From Eremothecium cymbalariae DBVPG#7215 (taxonomy: Eukaryota > Ascomycota > Saccharomycetes > Saccharomycetales > Saccharomycetaceae), in the NCBI RefSeq assembly GCF_000235365.1, contig NC_016451.1, positions 1,054,001 through 1,118,000 of the forward strand: DNA of 64,000 nucleotides, given 5' to 3'. Under the pieces are notes generated by a model. The model was not told the origin of the DNA. It saw only the letters and a list, made by a program, of their open reading frames with translations, and did not search any database. Below, piece by piece: positions 21,280 through 31,087 of this stretch (position 1 is the first letter of the stretch; every line of letters begins with the position of its first letter). A program made the position numbers and the translations under genes.

Positions 21280-21759
21280 TATTAACCAAATCTAAATACA
21301 GTAGCACTTCCCACAGGTCTAACTTCCAAAATATAACCGCATTTATAGCAGCTTGTAAGTGAACATCTCTTCTTCATTAGAAACGGTTTACAGCCTAATT
21401 AAATACGATCGATGTGGACTCAGAATATTAACGTCGTTTATATTGAACGGAGCGCGCACCATCAGAATAATGTGACGTCAAAGAGCCAATGAACAAGATT
21501 CAAGAGGTTATGTGACTTAAGAGCCAGTATAATGGACCCCGTGTGGTATTATGCTACTTTACAAAGTAAAATATTTCTTGATATTCTTTGGTTTTCATTG
21601 TAGGCACTATGTGCATAAAGAAGTTGTATTCCGGGAAAAGTGAGGCTGCGTCTACAGACACGCAGTACGTTACGTCTTTTACAACTCACTTAAAGATAGA
21701 CATAGGTTTAGGTTTGAGTTAATATTCTCAGACTTGTAGAGGCTTAATAATTAGTGACA
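21280..21759. other. Divergent ISY1/GDA1 promoter region
   Basis: 480 bp between divergent starts. It holds a perfect CRE palindrome (listed separately). Nothing else is recognisable. Confidence 0.5.
21473..21480. promoter_or_regulatory. CRE-type site TGACGTCA
   Basis: A perfect ATF/CREB palindrome 287 bp upstream of the GDA1 start and about 200 bp upstream of ISY1. Sko1 and Aca1/Aca2 bind this sequence in yeast. Function here is inferred from the motif only. Confidence 0.4.
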
Positions 21760-23331
21760 ATGACAGTTTCTATCCATGGAATATTCCGAAACTATAGGTT
21801 TGTCATTGGGGCACTCACAGCAATGATGTTGGTTTTATTATTGAGATCATCGAGTACTGGTGTTCCAATACAAAGTTCTAAAGCTGTTGAGCAACCGGTA
21901 AATATTCAGCCGGTTACGGCTACTCCTGGTTATTTGGAAGATAAGGATAGTGAATCGAAAAACCCTGAGGTTGCTGCTGCTGTTAAAAGCCAAGCTGTCA
22001 AAACTTCACAGCCGGAGATTAAGGTTGAGGATTGTAAGAAGAATCAATTCGTTGTAATGATTGATGCAGGTTCTACAGGATCGCGTGTTCATGTATATGA
22101 ATTTAATACATGTGTTGAGCCCCCAAAGTTGTTGAAAGAGTATTTCAAACAACTAAAGCCAGGATTGTCGTCCTTTGACACAGATGCAGATGGAGCCGCC
22201 AAGTCTCTAGATCCGCTACTGGATTTTGCAGTTGAGAATATCCCTAAAGATATGAGAAGATGCTCTCCTATCGCTGTTAAAGCCACTGCAGGCTTGCGGT
22301 TGTTGGGGGAGGAAAAATCTAAGAAGATCCTTGAAGCAGTTGCCCTACATTTGGAAAAAGATTATGATTTCCCAATTGTGAAGGGAGATGGAGTAAGTGT
22401 CATGGATGGAAAGGAAGAGGGTGTGTATGCCTGGATTACAACCAATTTTTTGCTAGGGAATCTTGGAGGTAAAGAGAAATCAGCTACCGCAGCGATCTTT
22501 GATTTGGGTGGTGGTTCTACACAGATTGTCTTTGAGCCACTACCAGAAGCTGTAGCGATTCCTAATGCTGCGCAAACGTATGAATTGGAATTTGGAACCC
22601 ACAAATACACCTTATATCAACACTCCCATCTTGGTTACGGTTTAATGCAGGCGAAAGACAAGCTTGATATATTGATAGTTGAAACAAATATTTTGAATGG
22701 TAATATTAAGAAAGGTGCCACCTCCGATTCTTTGGAAATGGTGTCGCCATGTCTCGCGCCAGGAGTTGAAATTAAGAACGTCAAGGTTAAGGTTTCGACG
22801 GGGGAAACCTACACTGTCACATTCAAGAGCCCGCCGGTTTCAATGGAAGCCCAATGTAGGTATCTCGCGGATAAAATCTTGAAAAAAGATGCAGCCTGTA
22901 ATGACCCACCTTGTTCCTTTGATGGAATTCATCAACCCTCTTTAATACACTCATTCAGTCCTAATGGTAAACTATACGTGTTTTCGTTTTTCTACGACCG
23001 AACATATCCTTTAGGATTACCCCTGTCTTACAGTCTACAAGAAATGTTTGACCTAACAAAGTCGGCGTGTATGGATAAAAGTACGTGGGATACTACATTT
23101 GGAAGTATCGAAGGCGCTTCAAAATCCCTAAATACTGAGCCAAGGTGGTGCATGGATCTAAATTATGAAATATCTCTTTTGCATACAGGCTACGACATCC
23201 CATTAAGTAGGGAATTGAACACTGCTAGAACTATCGCAGGGAAAGAAGTAGGATGGTGCTTAGGCGCATCACTTCTTTTATTGGATGGGAATAAATGGAC
23301 TTGCAAAATCAAGCTAGATACTGGTATTTAG
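21760..23331 (+). CDS. GDA1: Golgi guanosine diphosphatase
   Basis: 523 residues from the ATG at 21760. A type II Golgi membrane protein with a signal anchor at about residues 9-28 (YRFVIGALTAMMLVLLLR) followed by a stem. The apyrase/GDA1-CD39 domain has ACR1 VVMIDAGSTGSRVHVYEF, ACR2 ATAGLRLL, ACR3 region KEEGVYAWITTNFLLG and ACR4 FDLGGGSTQIVFEP. It hydrolyses GDP to GMP in the Golgi lumen. GMP then exchanges for cytosolic GDP-mannose, which feeds ANP1-type mannosyltransferases encoded further along this window. The position is that of YEL042W. Confidence 0.97.
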   Translation: MTVSIHGIFRNYRFVIGALTAMMLVLLLRSSSTGVPIQSSKAVEQPVNIQPVTATPGYLEDKDSESKNPEVAAAVKSQAVKTSQPEIKVEDCKKNQFVVMIDAGSTGSRVHVYEFNTCVEPPKLLKEYFKQLKPGLSSFDTDADGAAKSLDPLLDFAVENIPKDMRRCSPIAVKATAGLRLLGEEKSKKILEAVALHLEKDYDFPIVKGDGVSVMDGKEEGVYAWITTNFLLGNLGGKEKSATAAIFDLGGGSTQIVFEPLPEAVAIPNAAQTYELEFGTHKYTLYQHSHLGYGLMQAKDKLDILIVETNILNGNIKKGATSDSLEMVSPCLAPGVEIKNVKVKVSTGETYTVTFKSPPVSMEAQCRYLADKILKKDAACNDPPCSFDGIHQPSLIHSFSPNGKLYVFSFFYDRTYPLGLPLSYSLQEMFDLTKSACMDKSTWDTTFGSIEGASKSLNTEPRWCMDLNYEISLLHTGYDIPLSRELNTARTIAGKEVGWCLGASLLLLDGNKWTCKIKLDTGI

Positions 23332-23824
23332 GATGTTAGATATCTAGCTTTATATCTATACTATTAATAATTGGGCCTAGCTTAAACTATTAGCTTCGGT
23401 ATGCTCTTACTGATCTTGAACGAAAAGCTAACAAACATTCAATAACGCTTAAATACTACTTATTACGTGAACCCTATATGTATGGCTGAAGAAGAAACAA
23501 ATGTGTTATATTCTGGTTCAGAGTTACAGGATGATTCACAATCACAAGCCAAACATATCAACCAAATGTGAGTTATGACGTTAGTAAGCAACAAAAGGAA
23601 TAACAAAGTATAATACAAAGCTTAGAGGCACTTTGAAGTAGGATTTAAATTCCACATATTATCACGCTCCTTCACTTTGTAAATGTTAGCATAGTATTGA
23701 AGATATTAATACGTGAGGAAACTCGCGTAATTTTGATAGCGATAAAGCAGAACTTGGAAAACATTTAGACACTGCTATTTAATACTTACTGCATAAGTTG
23801 AGGACACAAGTGTAAGAGACTGAA
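23332..23824. other. Intergenic GDA1 to NAD kinase
   Basis: 493 bp. A 29-codon ATG-initiated ORF starts at 23481 (MAEEETNVLYSG..) and ends just before a GTGAGT. No branch point TACTAAC follows, so I do not call it an exon. It could be an upstream ORF or chance. Confidence 0.4.
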
Positions 23825-25363
23825 ATGGCTGATAGCGATAGCCATACGGAGAAAGGTCTCTGTGAAGAGTCGTGTACTGGTGAAGTTAATTTTGGAGAGG
23901 ACAGAAATGGTGAAAAGAATGTACCTACCATAAAGTTGGTAAACAGCGAACATAGCACAATGCTGAGACCGGTTAATTCGAATTCAGCGCCACTTCATGT
24001 GGAAGAAGGAAATTGCCAATCATCTGGGTCTTTGTTTAGGAAGCTGTCAACTAGTAATGATGATGTGCGGAAGGTCAAATCGCATGTGCAGTTGTCTTCA
24101 ACTGCGCATGGTGTTAGAATGTTGTCAAAGAACATATCAAATACAAAGGTAACTATTCAAGTTGAGCATCTTATGATTGTGACGAAAAAGCAAGATAGCT
24201 CTTTAGTATATTTGACTAGAGAAATGGTTGAATGGATTCTTGTGCAGTTCCCTACAATTTATGTATATGTGGATTCCAACCTAAAATGTAACAAACGATT
24301 TAACGAAAAGGAATTAATTAAAGATAGCAAGTGTTCGAAAACCAAGTTGAATTATTGGGATAACGAATTTGTGAAGAAGCATCCTGATTTGTTTGATTTA
24401 GTTATCACACTTGGGGGTGATGGTACGGTTCTATACGTATCATCTATCTTCCAGAAAGATGTTCCACCAGTGATGTCCTTCTCTCTTGGTTCGTTAGGTT
24501 TCTTGACGCTATTTAGGTATGAGAACTTCCGTGAGGATCTCACAAGAGTATTCCAGTCAAAGATAAGGACGAAAATGAGAATGAGATTGTGCTGCAGGGT
24601 ATATTCTCGTAAGAAAACAGATTCTGCTACCGATAAGGAACACTTGAAGAACCAAAATAAGTACGAATTGACCGGGTCATACCATGTGCTTAATGAATTA
24701 ACAATTGACAGAGGGCACTGTACGTTCATTTCGATGTTGGAACTCTACGGTGACAACGCACTTTTGACCGTCGCACAAGCAGACGGACTGATCATTGCAA
24801 CTCCAACCGGTTCAACTGCGTATTCTCTCAGCGCGGGTGGTTCTTTAGTGTACCCAAATGTAAACGCGATTGCAGTAACCCCTATATGTCCTCACACCCT
24901 GAGTTTTAGGCCAATCATACTGCCAGATAGTATGACTCTAAAAGTCAAGGTGCCTATAAGATCTCGATCCACCGCATGGGCTGCCTTTGATGGTAAGAAT
25001 AGAATCGAATTACAAAAGGGGGATTACATTTCTATTGTGGCTAGTCCGTATGCATTCCCCACTTTAGAATCATCGCCAACAGAGTTCATCGATAGCATCA
25101 GAAGAACCCTTAATTGGAATGCTAGAGAAGCTCAGAGCTCTTTTGTACATATGCTCTCAGGAAAGAATCAAATGAAGTATGAAAGCGACATATATGAAGG
25201 ACAATTTCATAATTCTGGTGAACCTACTGAAGAATTACAAACCGAAGATTCAGAGGATTGTAGGCGGCATCCCGATAGTTATGATAAAATAACCGGCTCT
25301 GATAGTGATCGTGAACACTATGTTTCTTCTGAGGAGTGCAAAAACGCCTTTATGGAATGTTAA
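23825..25363 (+). CDS. UTR1: ATP-NAD(H) kinase, Utr1/Yef1 type
   Basis: 512 residues. The N-terminal 110 residues are variable and hydrophilic. The kinase core starts near residue 115. The GGDG motif (ITLGGDGTVLYVSS) lies near 199, GSLGFLTLF follows, and the NAD-binding block (ATPTGSTAYSLSAGGSLVYP) is near residue 330. The C-terminus is acidic and disordered. The enzyme makes NADP(H) from NAD(H), the cell's only route to NADP. In S. cerevisiae the ohnologs are YEF1 (YEL041W) and UTR1 (YJR049W); here one gene lies at the position corresponding to both. Confidence 0.95.
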   Translation: MADSDSHTEKGLCEESCTGEVNFGEDRNGEKNVPTIKLVNSEHSTMLRPVNSNSAPLHVEEGNCQSSGSLFRKLSTSNDDVRKVKSHVQLSSTAHGVRMLSKNISNTKVTIQVEHLMIVTKKQDSSLVYLTREMVEWILVQFPTIYVYVDSNLKCNKRFNEKELIKDSKCSKTKLNYWDNEFVKKHPDLFDLVITLGGDGTVLYVSSIFQKDVPPVMSFSLGSLGFLTLFRYENFREDLTRVFQSKIRTKMRMRLCCRVYSRKKTDSATDKEHLKNQNKYELTGSYHVLNELTIDRGHCTFISMLELYGDNALLTVAQADGLIIATPTGSTAYSLSAGGSLVYPNVNAIAVTPICPHTLSFRPIILPDSMTLKVKVPIRSRSTAWAAFDGKNRIELQKGDYISIVASPYAFPTLESSPTEFIDSIRRTLNWNAREAQSSFVHMLSGKNQMKYESDIYEGQFHNSGEPTEELQTEDSEDCRRHPDSYDKITGSDSDREHYVSSEECKNAFMEC

Positions 25364-25676
25364 TTACCACAGAAAAGGTTGCGATGGCACGCCTGCTCAA
25401 CAAATGTTTAATGCACAATACTTAAGCTTTCAAATAGCAATTAATGCATTAAAGGGTAAGAGTGATGACAAATTTGACTTTGGTAATTCACCTTAAATGG
25501 CAAAAGATCTTATATGGTTTTTCTTTCTGCAAACTTGGGTTTCGGGCTTTTTTCGAACGTTGCGACGGTGCAACGGCTTTTTTTTTGAATTTGAGGTTTA
25601 CAGCAGCTCTCCCTCGATAATAGTGCGGACGACAGCGTACCATTGTGTCTAAAAAAGTTATTTCTGGCCCATCAAT

Positions 25677-25734
<58 letters not shown>

Positions 25735-25836
25735 GCATTTCTGAATAGGGAGAGTATTTGTGGTGTGATTTGCAAACTAGCCAGTCGATACTCGTATTCG
25801 GAGAAAATTTGATAGGAAATTAATTGACCACCATAT
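25364..25836. other. Intergenic, UTR2 promoter
   Basis: 473 bp. It contains the AT dinucleotide microsatellite at 25681-25732 and a T-rich tract before it. I see no other feature. Confidence 0.5.
25681..25732. repeat. (AT)26 microsatellite
   Basis: 52 bases of uninterrupted AT dinucleotide about 105 bp upstream of the UTR2 start. It is self-complementary and can extrude a cruciform. It sits where a TATA box would lie, so its length could affect UTR2 expression. Confidence 0.95.
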
Positions 25837-27082
25837 ATGTACACTTTATTGATTTTATTGTTATTGGAATCCATTCAAGCGGCTGTCTTTTGTAATAAAT
25901 CTCAGAAATGCCCAGAGGAGTTGCCATGTTGTTCGGAAGATGGTCAATGTGGTACTGGGCTATACTGTGTTGACGGTTGCAATCCCATTTATTCATTTCA
26001 TAGGGAATCATGCATGCCAATGCCAATATGTAAGGACTTTCGCACCGATTTTAAAAATTATGCAAGTCGTATTGGGAAAAAGGAAGAATACCTAGGCGAT
26101 GCTAGTGAAACTGACTGGTTATATAAAGGTTATATTGCTGATTACGATGATGACGGTGCTGTTGTAGTCGCTTTGCCAAAAGACAGCTACGGTACTGTGT
26201 TATCCACAACCCGGAGTGTTTGGTATGGTAAAGTCCGTACAACTCTGAAGACCTCGCATGGTGCTGGGGTTGTTACAGCAATATTTCTTTTATCTGGTGT
26301 AAAAGACGAAATTGATTATGAGATTATAGGCAACGATTTGAATAACGTTCACACCAAATTTTTTTTACCACGGAGAATTGAATCGCGATAATGCACAACG
26401 GATACCTACCTCAGATACATATGAAAATTATCACACATATGAGTTGGATTGGCAAGAGGATCGTATTGTATGGTCTGTAGATGGTGCTTCTAGGGTCTTG
26501 TTCAAGAATGAAACATGGGATAATGAACGCAAAATATACAGATATCCTCAGACACCTTCTCGTATTTCCATAGCATTATGGCCTGCTGGTTCCTCTGAGA
26601 ACCAGCCGGGTACTATAGAATGGGGTGGTGGTCCAATTGATTGGAATGCACCCGAATTCGGGGATCCAGGCTACTTACATTTGTCTGTAAAAGACTTTGA
26701 AGTAAAGTGTTATGACCCTCCTGCGTCTGCTATTAAGAATGGGACAAAATCATATAAATACATAAGCGATGATGACTGGACCCAAAATGGTATCGCAATT
26801 GTTGATGACGATACTGTTCTCGATTCGGCAGATGGTAGAGGTACGATTCACACTGGAGGAGCTAGTTCCTCTGACCCATCGAAATCCAACAACGGTGTGG
26901 GCTCACTGGAACTGTCGCAGCGTCCTGAGTGCTTGACTAGTTCTTGTAGCGGTGGTGGAGGGGCTGGATCTACACCTGGCACAAACACTAGTTCCAATGC
27001 AAATGCAGGCTTCGTTCCGACACCTAAATCTCTTGGTTCATTAGGCACGATTTTAACGTTCTTACTCTTCCAGCTTATCTAA
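25837..27082 (+). CDS. UTR2: GPI-anchored chitin-glucan transglycosylase Crh2/Utr2, frameshifted
   Basis: A signal peptide (MYTLLILLLLESIQAAVFC) is followed by a cysteine-rich CBM18 chitin-binding module (CPEELPCCSEDGQCGTGLYC). The GH16 domain has catalytic DEIDYE (DEIDYEIIGN). The frame stops at 26391, but the rest of the domain (YENYHTYELDWQEDRIVWSVDG, the substrate-binding block and a Ser/Gly-rich tail) continues at once in the +1 frame to a GPI-attachment hydrophobic C-terminus ending at 27082. The break is at a run of eight T, 26359-26366; seven T would give one frame of about 414 residues. Crh2 links chitin to beta-1,6/1,3-glucan. Adjacent to the NAD kinase, as YEL040W is to YEL041W. 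A sequencing error or a real null allele are both possible. Confidence 0.88.
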
Positions 27083-27526
27083 AATTGATAGTCATGTCAG
27101 CTGACACTAGCTGCCCACAAAGTTAGAAAAATACCTAGTCTTCGGTGAAACTAACACTACAAAGATAAAGCAAAAGTCAATTAATTATCTATATTATATT
27201 ATGTATACCACATAAGTATAACAGATTCTTTTTAAAAAATACATAGATATTACCATAATGAATCAAAATACAATATTTTGGGGTCTATGTAAGTATATTA
27301 GCTGTAATAACAGCAGAGCACCCGATGGCAACTATCAAATAAATAATAAAACGGTCATAAAACAATACGTTGGAACAAAAGGTTGTGTAAACTTTGTTCA
27401 GTACCTATCAACAGGAGATCTAAAAAGTAATAAAATGGGCGAAGAACCAAAAAGGAAGAGAGAAAAATTCACCAAACTGATATCTCTTTTAGGTGGAATG
27501 AAACAGCTTAACTGCTACGTTTGAAT
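27083..27526. other. Intergenic, convergent UTR2 and cytochrome c ends
   Basis: 444 bp. An 88-codon ORF (27258-27524, plus) fills part of it but resembles nothing and lies in the 3' flanks of both genes. I do not call it a gene. Confidence 0.5.
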
Positions 27527-27859
27527 CTATTTACAAGCCTTGAGCATGTAGGTAATCAAGTCGTTTCTGTCCTTTTCCTTCTTTAATCCACCAAATGCCA
27601 TCTTGGTACCGGGAATGTATTTCTTTGGGTTTTCCAAATAATCCGACATGCTTTGCTCGTCCCATAGAACGTTCTTCTTGATGTTCGCATCAGTGTAGGA
27701 GTACCCTGCGGCCTGACCGGAGTTTCTACCGAATACACCGTGCAAGTTAGGACCAACTTTGTGTGGTCCGCCTTGTTCCGTAGTATGACATTGCAAACAT
27801 CTGGTCTTAAATAGAGTACCACCTTTCTTAGCGTTACCCGGTTTAAATGGAGCTGGCAT
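27527..27859 (-). CDS. CYC1: Cytochrome c (iso-1/iso-2 equivalent)
   Basis: 110 residues, family length. The haem-binding CxxCH is C21-L-Q-C24-H25, [10 protein letters not shown] follows, and the axial methionine is M87 in [10 protein letters not shown]. The C-terminal helix ends [11 protein letters not shown]. It carries electrons from complex III to complex IV in the mitochondrial intermembrane space. S. cerevisiae has CYC7 (YEL039C) and CYC1 (YJR048W) at the two ohnologous positions; this single gene corresponds to both. Divergent from UTR4 with 431 bp between starts, where candidate Hap1 and CCAAT sites lie. Confidence 0.98.
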   Translation of the reverse strand: MPAPFKPGNAKKGGTLFKTRCLQCHTTEQGGPHKVGPNLHGVFGRNSGQAAGYSYTDANIKKNVLWDEQSMSDYLENPKKYIPGTKMAFGGLKKEKDRNDLITYMLKACK

Positions 27860-28042
27860 TATCAGGACTTGTCCGTGAGTTTATCTTATTGGTTGCTGAA
27901 GTGCTAGTAGACACCGATGACACTGGTAAACTTAGAGGAATGCTAGTTATGGTTTTCCACGAACTTGCGTTTCAGTAGAATGTATTTTTATATATATAAT
28001 AAATGCTGGTGAAGCAGAATTCCGTAGAGCTTCCGGTTTTTC

Positions 28043-28054
28043 CGGAAACATCGG
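28043..28054. promoter_or_regulatory. Hap1-like site CGGAAACATCGG
   Basis: Hap1 binds CGGnnnTAnCGG. This site keeps both CGG half-sites with the correct spacing and has CA for TA. It is about 185 bp upstream of the cytochrome c start. S. cerevisiae CYC1 and CYC7 are both Hap1 targets. Confidence 0.4.
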
Positions 28055-28108
28055 TAGAAAGAAACGATGTAAACTTCTGCACTCCCATTGGTCAATCGAA
28101 AATGTGCA

Positions 28109-28146
28109 CACGTGATTGTCACAGGGAGTCACATGATTATCACGTG
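28109..28146. promoter_or_regulatory. Cluster of three Cbf1/Met4-type E-boxes
   Basis: CACGTG at 28109-28114, CACATG at 28130-28135 and CACGTG at 28141-28146, each followed by AT (TGATT). The latter two are preceded by T or AT (TCACATGAT, ATCACGTGAT). TCACGTG is the Cbf1 site that recruits Met4-Met28 to sulfur genes. The cluster is 145-182 bp upstream of the start of UTR4, a methionine-salvage gene, so the target fits the motif. Confidence 0.6.
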
Positions 28147-28290
28147 ATTATAAGTAGTTTCTCGTGGTTGCAGACGAAGCCAGAGATATATATTCGATAT
28201 AAGCAGTTCTGTCAATTTGTGGGAATACGATATAAAAGATGTGTGGTAGGCACCTAAGGGTTTGTAGAGAGATATCTAGGTTTGGTAAAG

Positions 28291-28995
28291 ATGGGTAACG
28301 TTTCTGAGAGGTACGATGCGGTGGTTTTGGATATAGAGGGGACCGTTTGTCCGATTTCATTTGTTCGAGAAGAACTATTCCCATACTTTGTGCGACAAAT
28401 GGATAGGCTGGAGGCTTTGGAATCAGATAAGGAGGTGGCATTGTTGGTTCAACGGATGCGGGAGGAACAAGGAGTGCAGGATGTGGGTGAACATGTGCGG
28501 GATCTTGTTCGCCGAGACGTGAAAGATCCGATTTTGAAGCAACTGCAAGGCCATGTGTGGCAACGGGGGTATGAGACAGGTGAGATTAAGGCGCCCATTT
28601 ATGGGGATGCTATCCGGTTCATAGAGGGAGGGTTTAAGGGCAAGATATATATTTATTCTTCTGGGTCGGTAAAGGCTCAAAAGTTGTTGTTTCAATATGT
28701 TGCAGATCCTCAAGATGCTGGGGCGGCAGCTGTAGATCTGACAAGATATTTGGCAGGTTATTTTGACATTCAAACGTCTGGTGTGAAGACGGAGAAAGAA
28801 TCTTATAAACGCATATTAAGAGATATTGGCTTAGCGGATAAAGCGAGGAATGTGTTGTTCATTAGTGATAATGTGAGAGAGCTTGATGCGGCGACGGAGG
28901 CTGGGATGGACACCATGTTGGCCGTGAGGCCTGGAAACGATTCCGTAGCTAATGTTGGAAATTATGTTGTTGTTAAGGACTTTGGGGAATTGTAG
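28291..28995 (+). CDS. UTR4: Enolase-phosphatase of the methionine salvage pathway
   Basis: 234 residues from the ATG at 28291 (MGNVSERYDAVVLDIEGT). A HAD-superfamily enzyme (MtnC type). Motif I is VVLDIEGTVCPISF (D14, E16), motif II YIYSSGSVKAQK (Ser/Ser-Gly), and the motif III-IV region runs from GVKTEKESYKRI to FISDNVRELDAATEAGM. It enolises and dephosphorylates 2,3-diketo-5-methylthiopentyl-1-phosphate while recycling methylthioadenosine to methionine. Position equals YEL038W. The upstream E-box cluster suggests control by sulfur status. Confidence 0.95.
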   Translation: MGNVSERYDAVVLDIEGTVCPISFVREELFPYFVRQMDRLEALESDKEVALLVQRMREEQGVQDVGEHVRDLVRRDVKDPILKQLQGHVWQRGYETGEIKAPIYGDAIRFIEGGFKGKIYIYSSGSVKAQKLLFQYVADPQDAGAAAVDLTRYLAGYFDIQTSGVKTEKESYKRILRDIGLADKARNVLFISDNVRELDAATEAGMDTMLAVRPGNDSVANVGNYVVVKDFGEL

Positions 28996-29183
28996 ATCAA
29001 CTAAGGCTCCAGTATCTATACTATGTGCTCTCGTAGTTCTTGGAATATCCTATTTCTTTATATGATATATATGGGGAAAGAAGGCTATAACAAAAAAACG
29101 AAAATACTTAACAATTTAATGATATTATTATACACATGCAATATTTTGTACTTCGTTTCTCTTCCTTGGTTGTACAGTATGAG

Positions 29184-30515
29184 TCAGTCGGCGTAATTGT
29201 TAAACAACATGTCTGCTGTAATATCTTCGTTCTTGTCGCAAGCCACATAAACCTGGACTACTAAGTCTCTGTCGAAGCCTAATTCACAAAGACGGTCGAT
29301 TGCAGTTATATCATCACTAGTCAATTGTAATCTATCTTGGGCAGCCTCAGATACAGATACGACAGCACCATCTGGATTTGCTTCGGAATTGGCGTGTGTG
29401 TTGCCATCCTCGCCCTCTCCTTCAGTACGGAAAGACATGGCATCGTCCAGGGAATCGGAGGGAATCGCACCGCCCACAGCCTGCAATAGCATGGATATAA
29501 ACATCTCTGGGTTGCCCATAATCTGTTCGCGCACCTCAGGATAGCGATCACTTAGGGATTCAAGAAGAGGCGGCAATGCCTCTGGATCGCCATTAATCAC
29601 GCCCCGCAACTGCATAAGATCCTCAAATGTTAAACCGATCGTCTGTAAGGGACTGCTTCCGTGACTTAGCGTACCAGTCGCGGAGGCTTCTGTGACACCT
29701 GCGGTGTCACCTGATTCTGCGGCTGCTGCTTGGGCAAATAAATTATCCTCATGCGCAGAAGCACCACCTGTGTGTGTTGTGGCAGTGGTAACTCCTGCAG
29801 TTGCACTTTCAACAGTAGGCGCTATAGCAGAACTTGTATCCATACTTTGGGAGGCTGCAACTACTCCCGAACCGGCAGGTTGAGGAGCAGCCTGCAGATG
29901 TTCGGGGATGCCCATCAACAAGTACTCGACGGCACGATCTGGGTTGTTAAATGCGGCTCTCAACGCACTTTCAACCTGACTGCGTTCATAACCCATCTCC
30001 ATGATACGTTCTATGGTCTCATTACGCTGCGAGCCCGTAACAAACCCATGGTCTGGAGGATTGCTGTCACTGCCGGTTGTATTCGTGGGCTGAGCTGCAC
30101 CAGCATCGACTGCTGCAACTGCAGAGCTTGTCGTCGCTGCCATAGCCGTCCCCTCAGGGGCACCTGCAGTTTTCTTCGCCTTGTCAGAAGAACTTTCTAC
30201 TGCCCTTATTCCTGGAGCAGCAGCCTCCGTAACTTTAGTTTCAGTGCTGGTCGTAGTGGCAGCAGGAGACATTAGCGTACCGGTTTTCTTCTTGGAAATC
30301 ATAAAGATAACCTGGTCGCCATCCTTCAATTTGCAAGCATCAAGGGTATGGCCATCTTGTAACACCTTACCACTAAAAATCATTTTCAACTGAGACTCAT
30401 CGCATTGCTTTTCCTTAGCTAAAAGTTGTTTAGCCTCGGCGATTGTGGCAGTCGGAGAGAGTTGCAAGGGAAGTTTCTCCTTTTTAAAATCCTTGAAATT
30501 TATGGTGATATGCAT
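29184..30515 (-). CDS. RAD23: Ubiquitin-receptor and nucleotide excision repair protein Rad23
   Basis: 443 residues. An N-terminal ubiquitin-like domain covers 1-76 ([19 protein letters not shown]..). An Ala/Thr/Ser-rich linker leads to UBA1 (about 168-208, [40 protein letters not shown]), then the Rad4-binding STI1-like domain (about 295-345, [22 protein letters not shown]..). UBA2 is at the C-terminus ([38 protein letters not shown]). It binds Rad4 in damage recognition and delivers ubiquitinated proteins to the proteasome through its UBL. Position equals YEL037C. A perfect PACE element in the promoter indicates Rpn4 control. Confidence 0.97.
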   Translation of the reverse strand: MHITINFKDFKKEKLPLQLSPTATIAEAKQLLAKEKQCDESQLKMIFSGKVLQDGHTLDACKLKDGDQVIFMISKKKTGTLMSPAATTTSTETKVTEAAAPGIRAVESSSDKAKKTAGAPEGTAMAATTSSAVAAVDAGAAQPTNTTGSDSNPPDHGFVTGSQRNETIERIMEMGYERSQVESALRAAFNNPDRAVEYLLMGIPEHLQAAPQPAGSGVVAASQSMDTSSAIAPTVESATAGVTTATTHTGGASAHEDNLFAQAAAAESGDTAGVTEASATGTLSHGSSPLQTIGLTFEDLMQLRGVINGDPEALPPLLESLSDRYPEVREQIMGNPEMFISMLLQAVGGAIPSDSLDDAMSFRTEGEGEDGNTHANSEANPDGAVVSVSEAAQDRLQLTSDDITAIDRLCELGFDRDLVVQVYVACDKNEDITADMLFNNYAD

Positions 30516-31087
30516 TGGGTTATAGAGTCGTTTCAGTACCTCAGTACTTTCCTTATTCCCAGGTTACACAGTTTCAAAACGAGCGCACCTTTTGACACTT
30601 GTTTCCCTATTAGTTTGTGATTTAGAGGACTTTATCTTAGGTTTTGCCACCCGCGCAAAAAAAGCAGCTTGTAAAATTCTGGTGATGTAGTGGTATTGGT
30701 GATAAATTGTAAAATGCAACTGTATTCGAAATGGAACATGAGTTCTGGGATGTATGGAAGAGGTAGCGGCGGACAATGAAGGCCCCAAAGAGGGAAAAGG
30801 GATTAGCGTTTGTCGCTGAACTTCAAAGATTATATTTAGTTTACATCTATAATAGAATTACAAACATTTCTGTAGTGTGGTACGAATTTATTAGTACGAT
30901 GACAGTATACTTGGACAGATCAAAAGTCAATATTTCATTTACTGGCGAAGCATAAGCAGAGAGATCGGAAGGGTGGAAGGATATTGTGGCGGTGATGAAC
31001 ATGAGGTGAAGAGATCATATAATCGACGGGAATTTGGTCTTTTTTTTTTTTTGTTTTGGTTGCTTGGTCTCTTTATTCTAAGTTAGT
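30516..31087. other. Intergenic, RAD23 promoter and ANP1 3' flank
   Basis: 572 bp. It holds the PACE element at 30643-30651 and a long T run near 31039-31051 in the ANP1 3' side. Nothing else is recognised. Confidence 0.6.
30643..30651 (-). promoter_or_regulatory. PACE (Rpn4 site) upstream of RAD23
   Basis: The minus strand reads GGTGGCAAA, an exact match to the proteasome-associated control element. It lies 128-136 bp upstream of the RAD23 ATG in the correct promoter. In S. cerevisiae Rpn4 activates proteasome genes and RAD23 through this element. Confidence 0.75.

Larger units (their letters stand above)
27860..28290. promoter_or_regulatory. Divergent cytochrome c / UTR4 promoter
   Basis: 431 bp. 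Towards the cytochrome c side it contains ATTGG/CCAAT boxes (TTATTGGT at 27886-27893, CCATTGGT at 28085-28092) and a Hap1-like direct CGG repeat (28043-28054). Towards UTR4 it contains three E-box motifs (28109-28146) and a TATA-like GATATAAAAG at 28229. The two halves fit respiratory control of cytochrome c and sulfur control of UTR4. Confidence 0.6.

Noticed and set aside
23481..23570. 29-codon ORF followed by GTGAGT as a first exon
   Set aside because: No TACTAAC branch point or plausible second exon before the NAD kinase gene.
27258..27524. 88-codon ORF between UTR2 and cytochrome c
   Set aside because: No family resemblance; it lies in the 3' flanks of two convergent genes and ends two bases from the cytochrome c stop.
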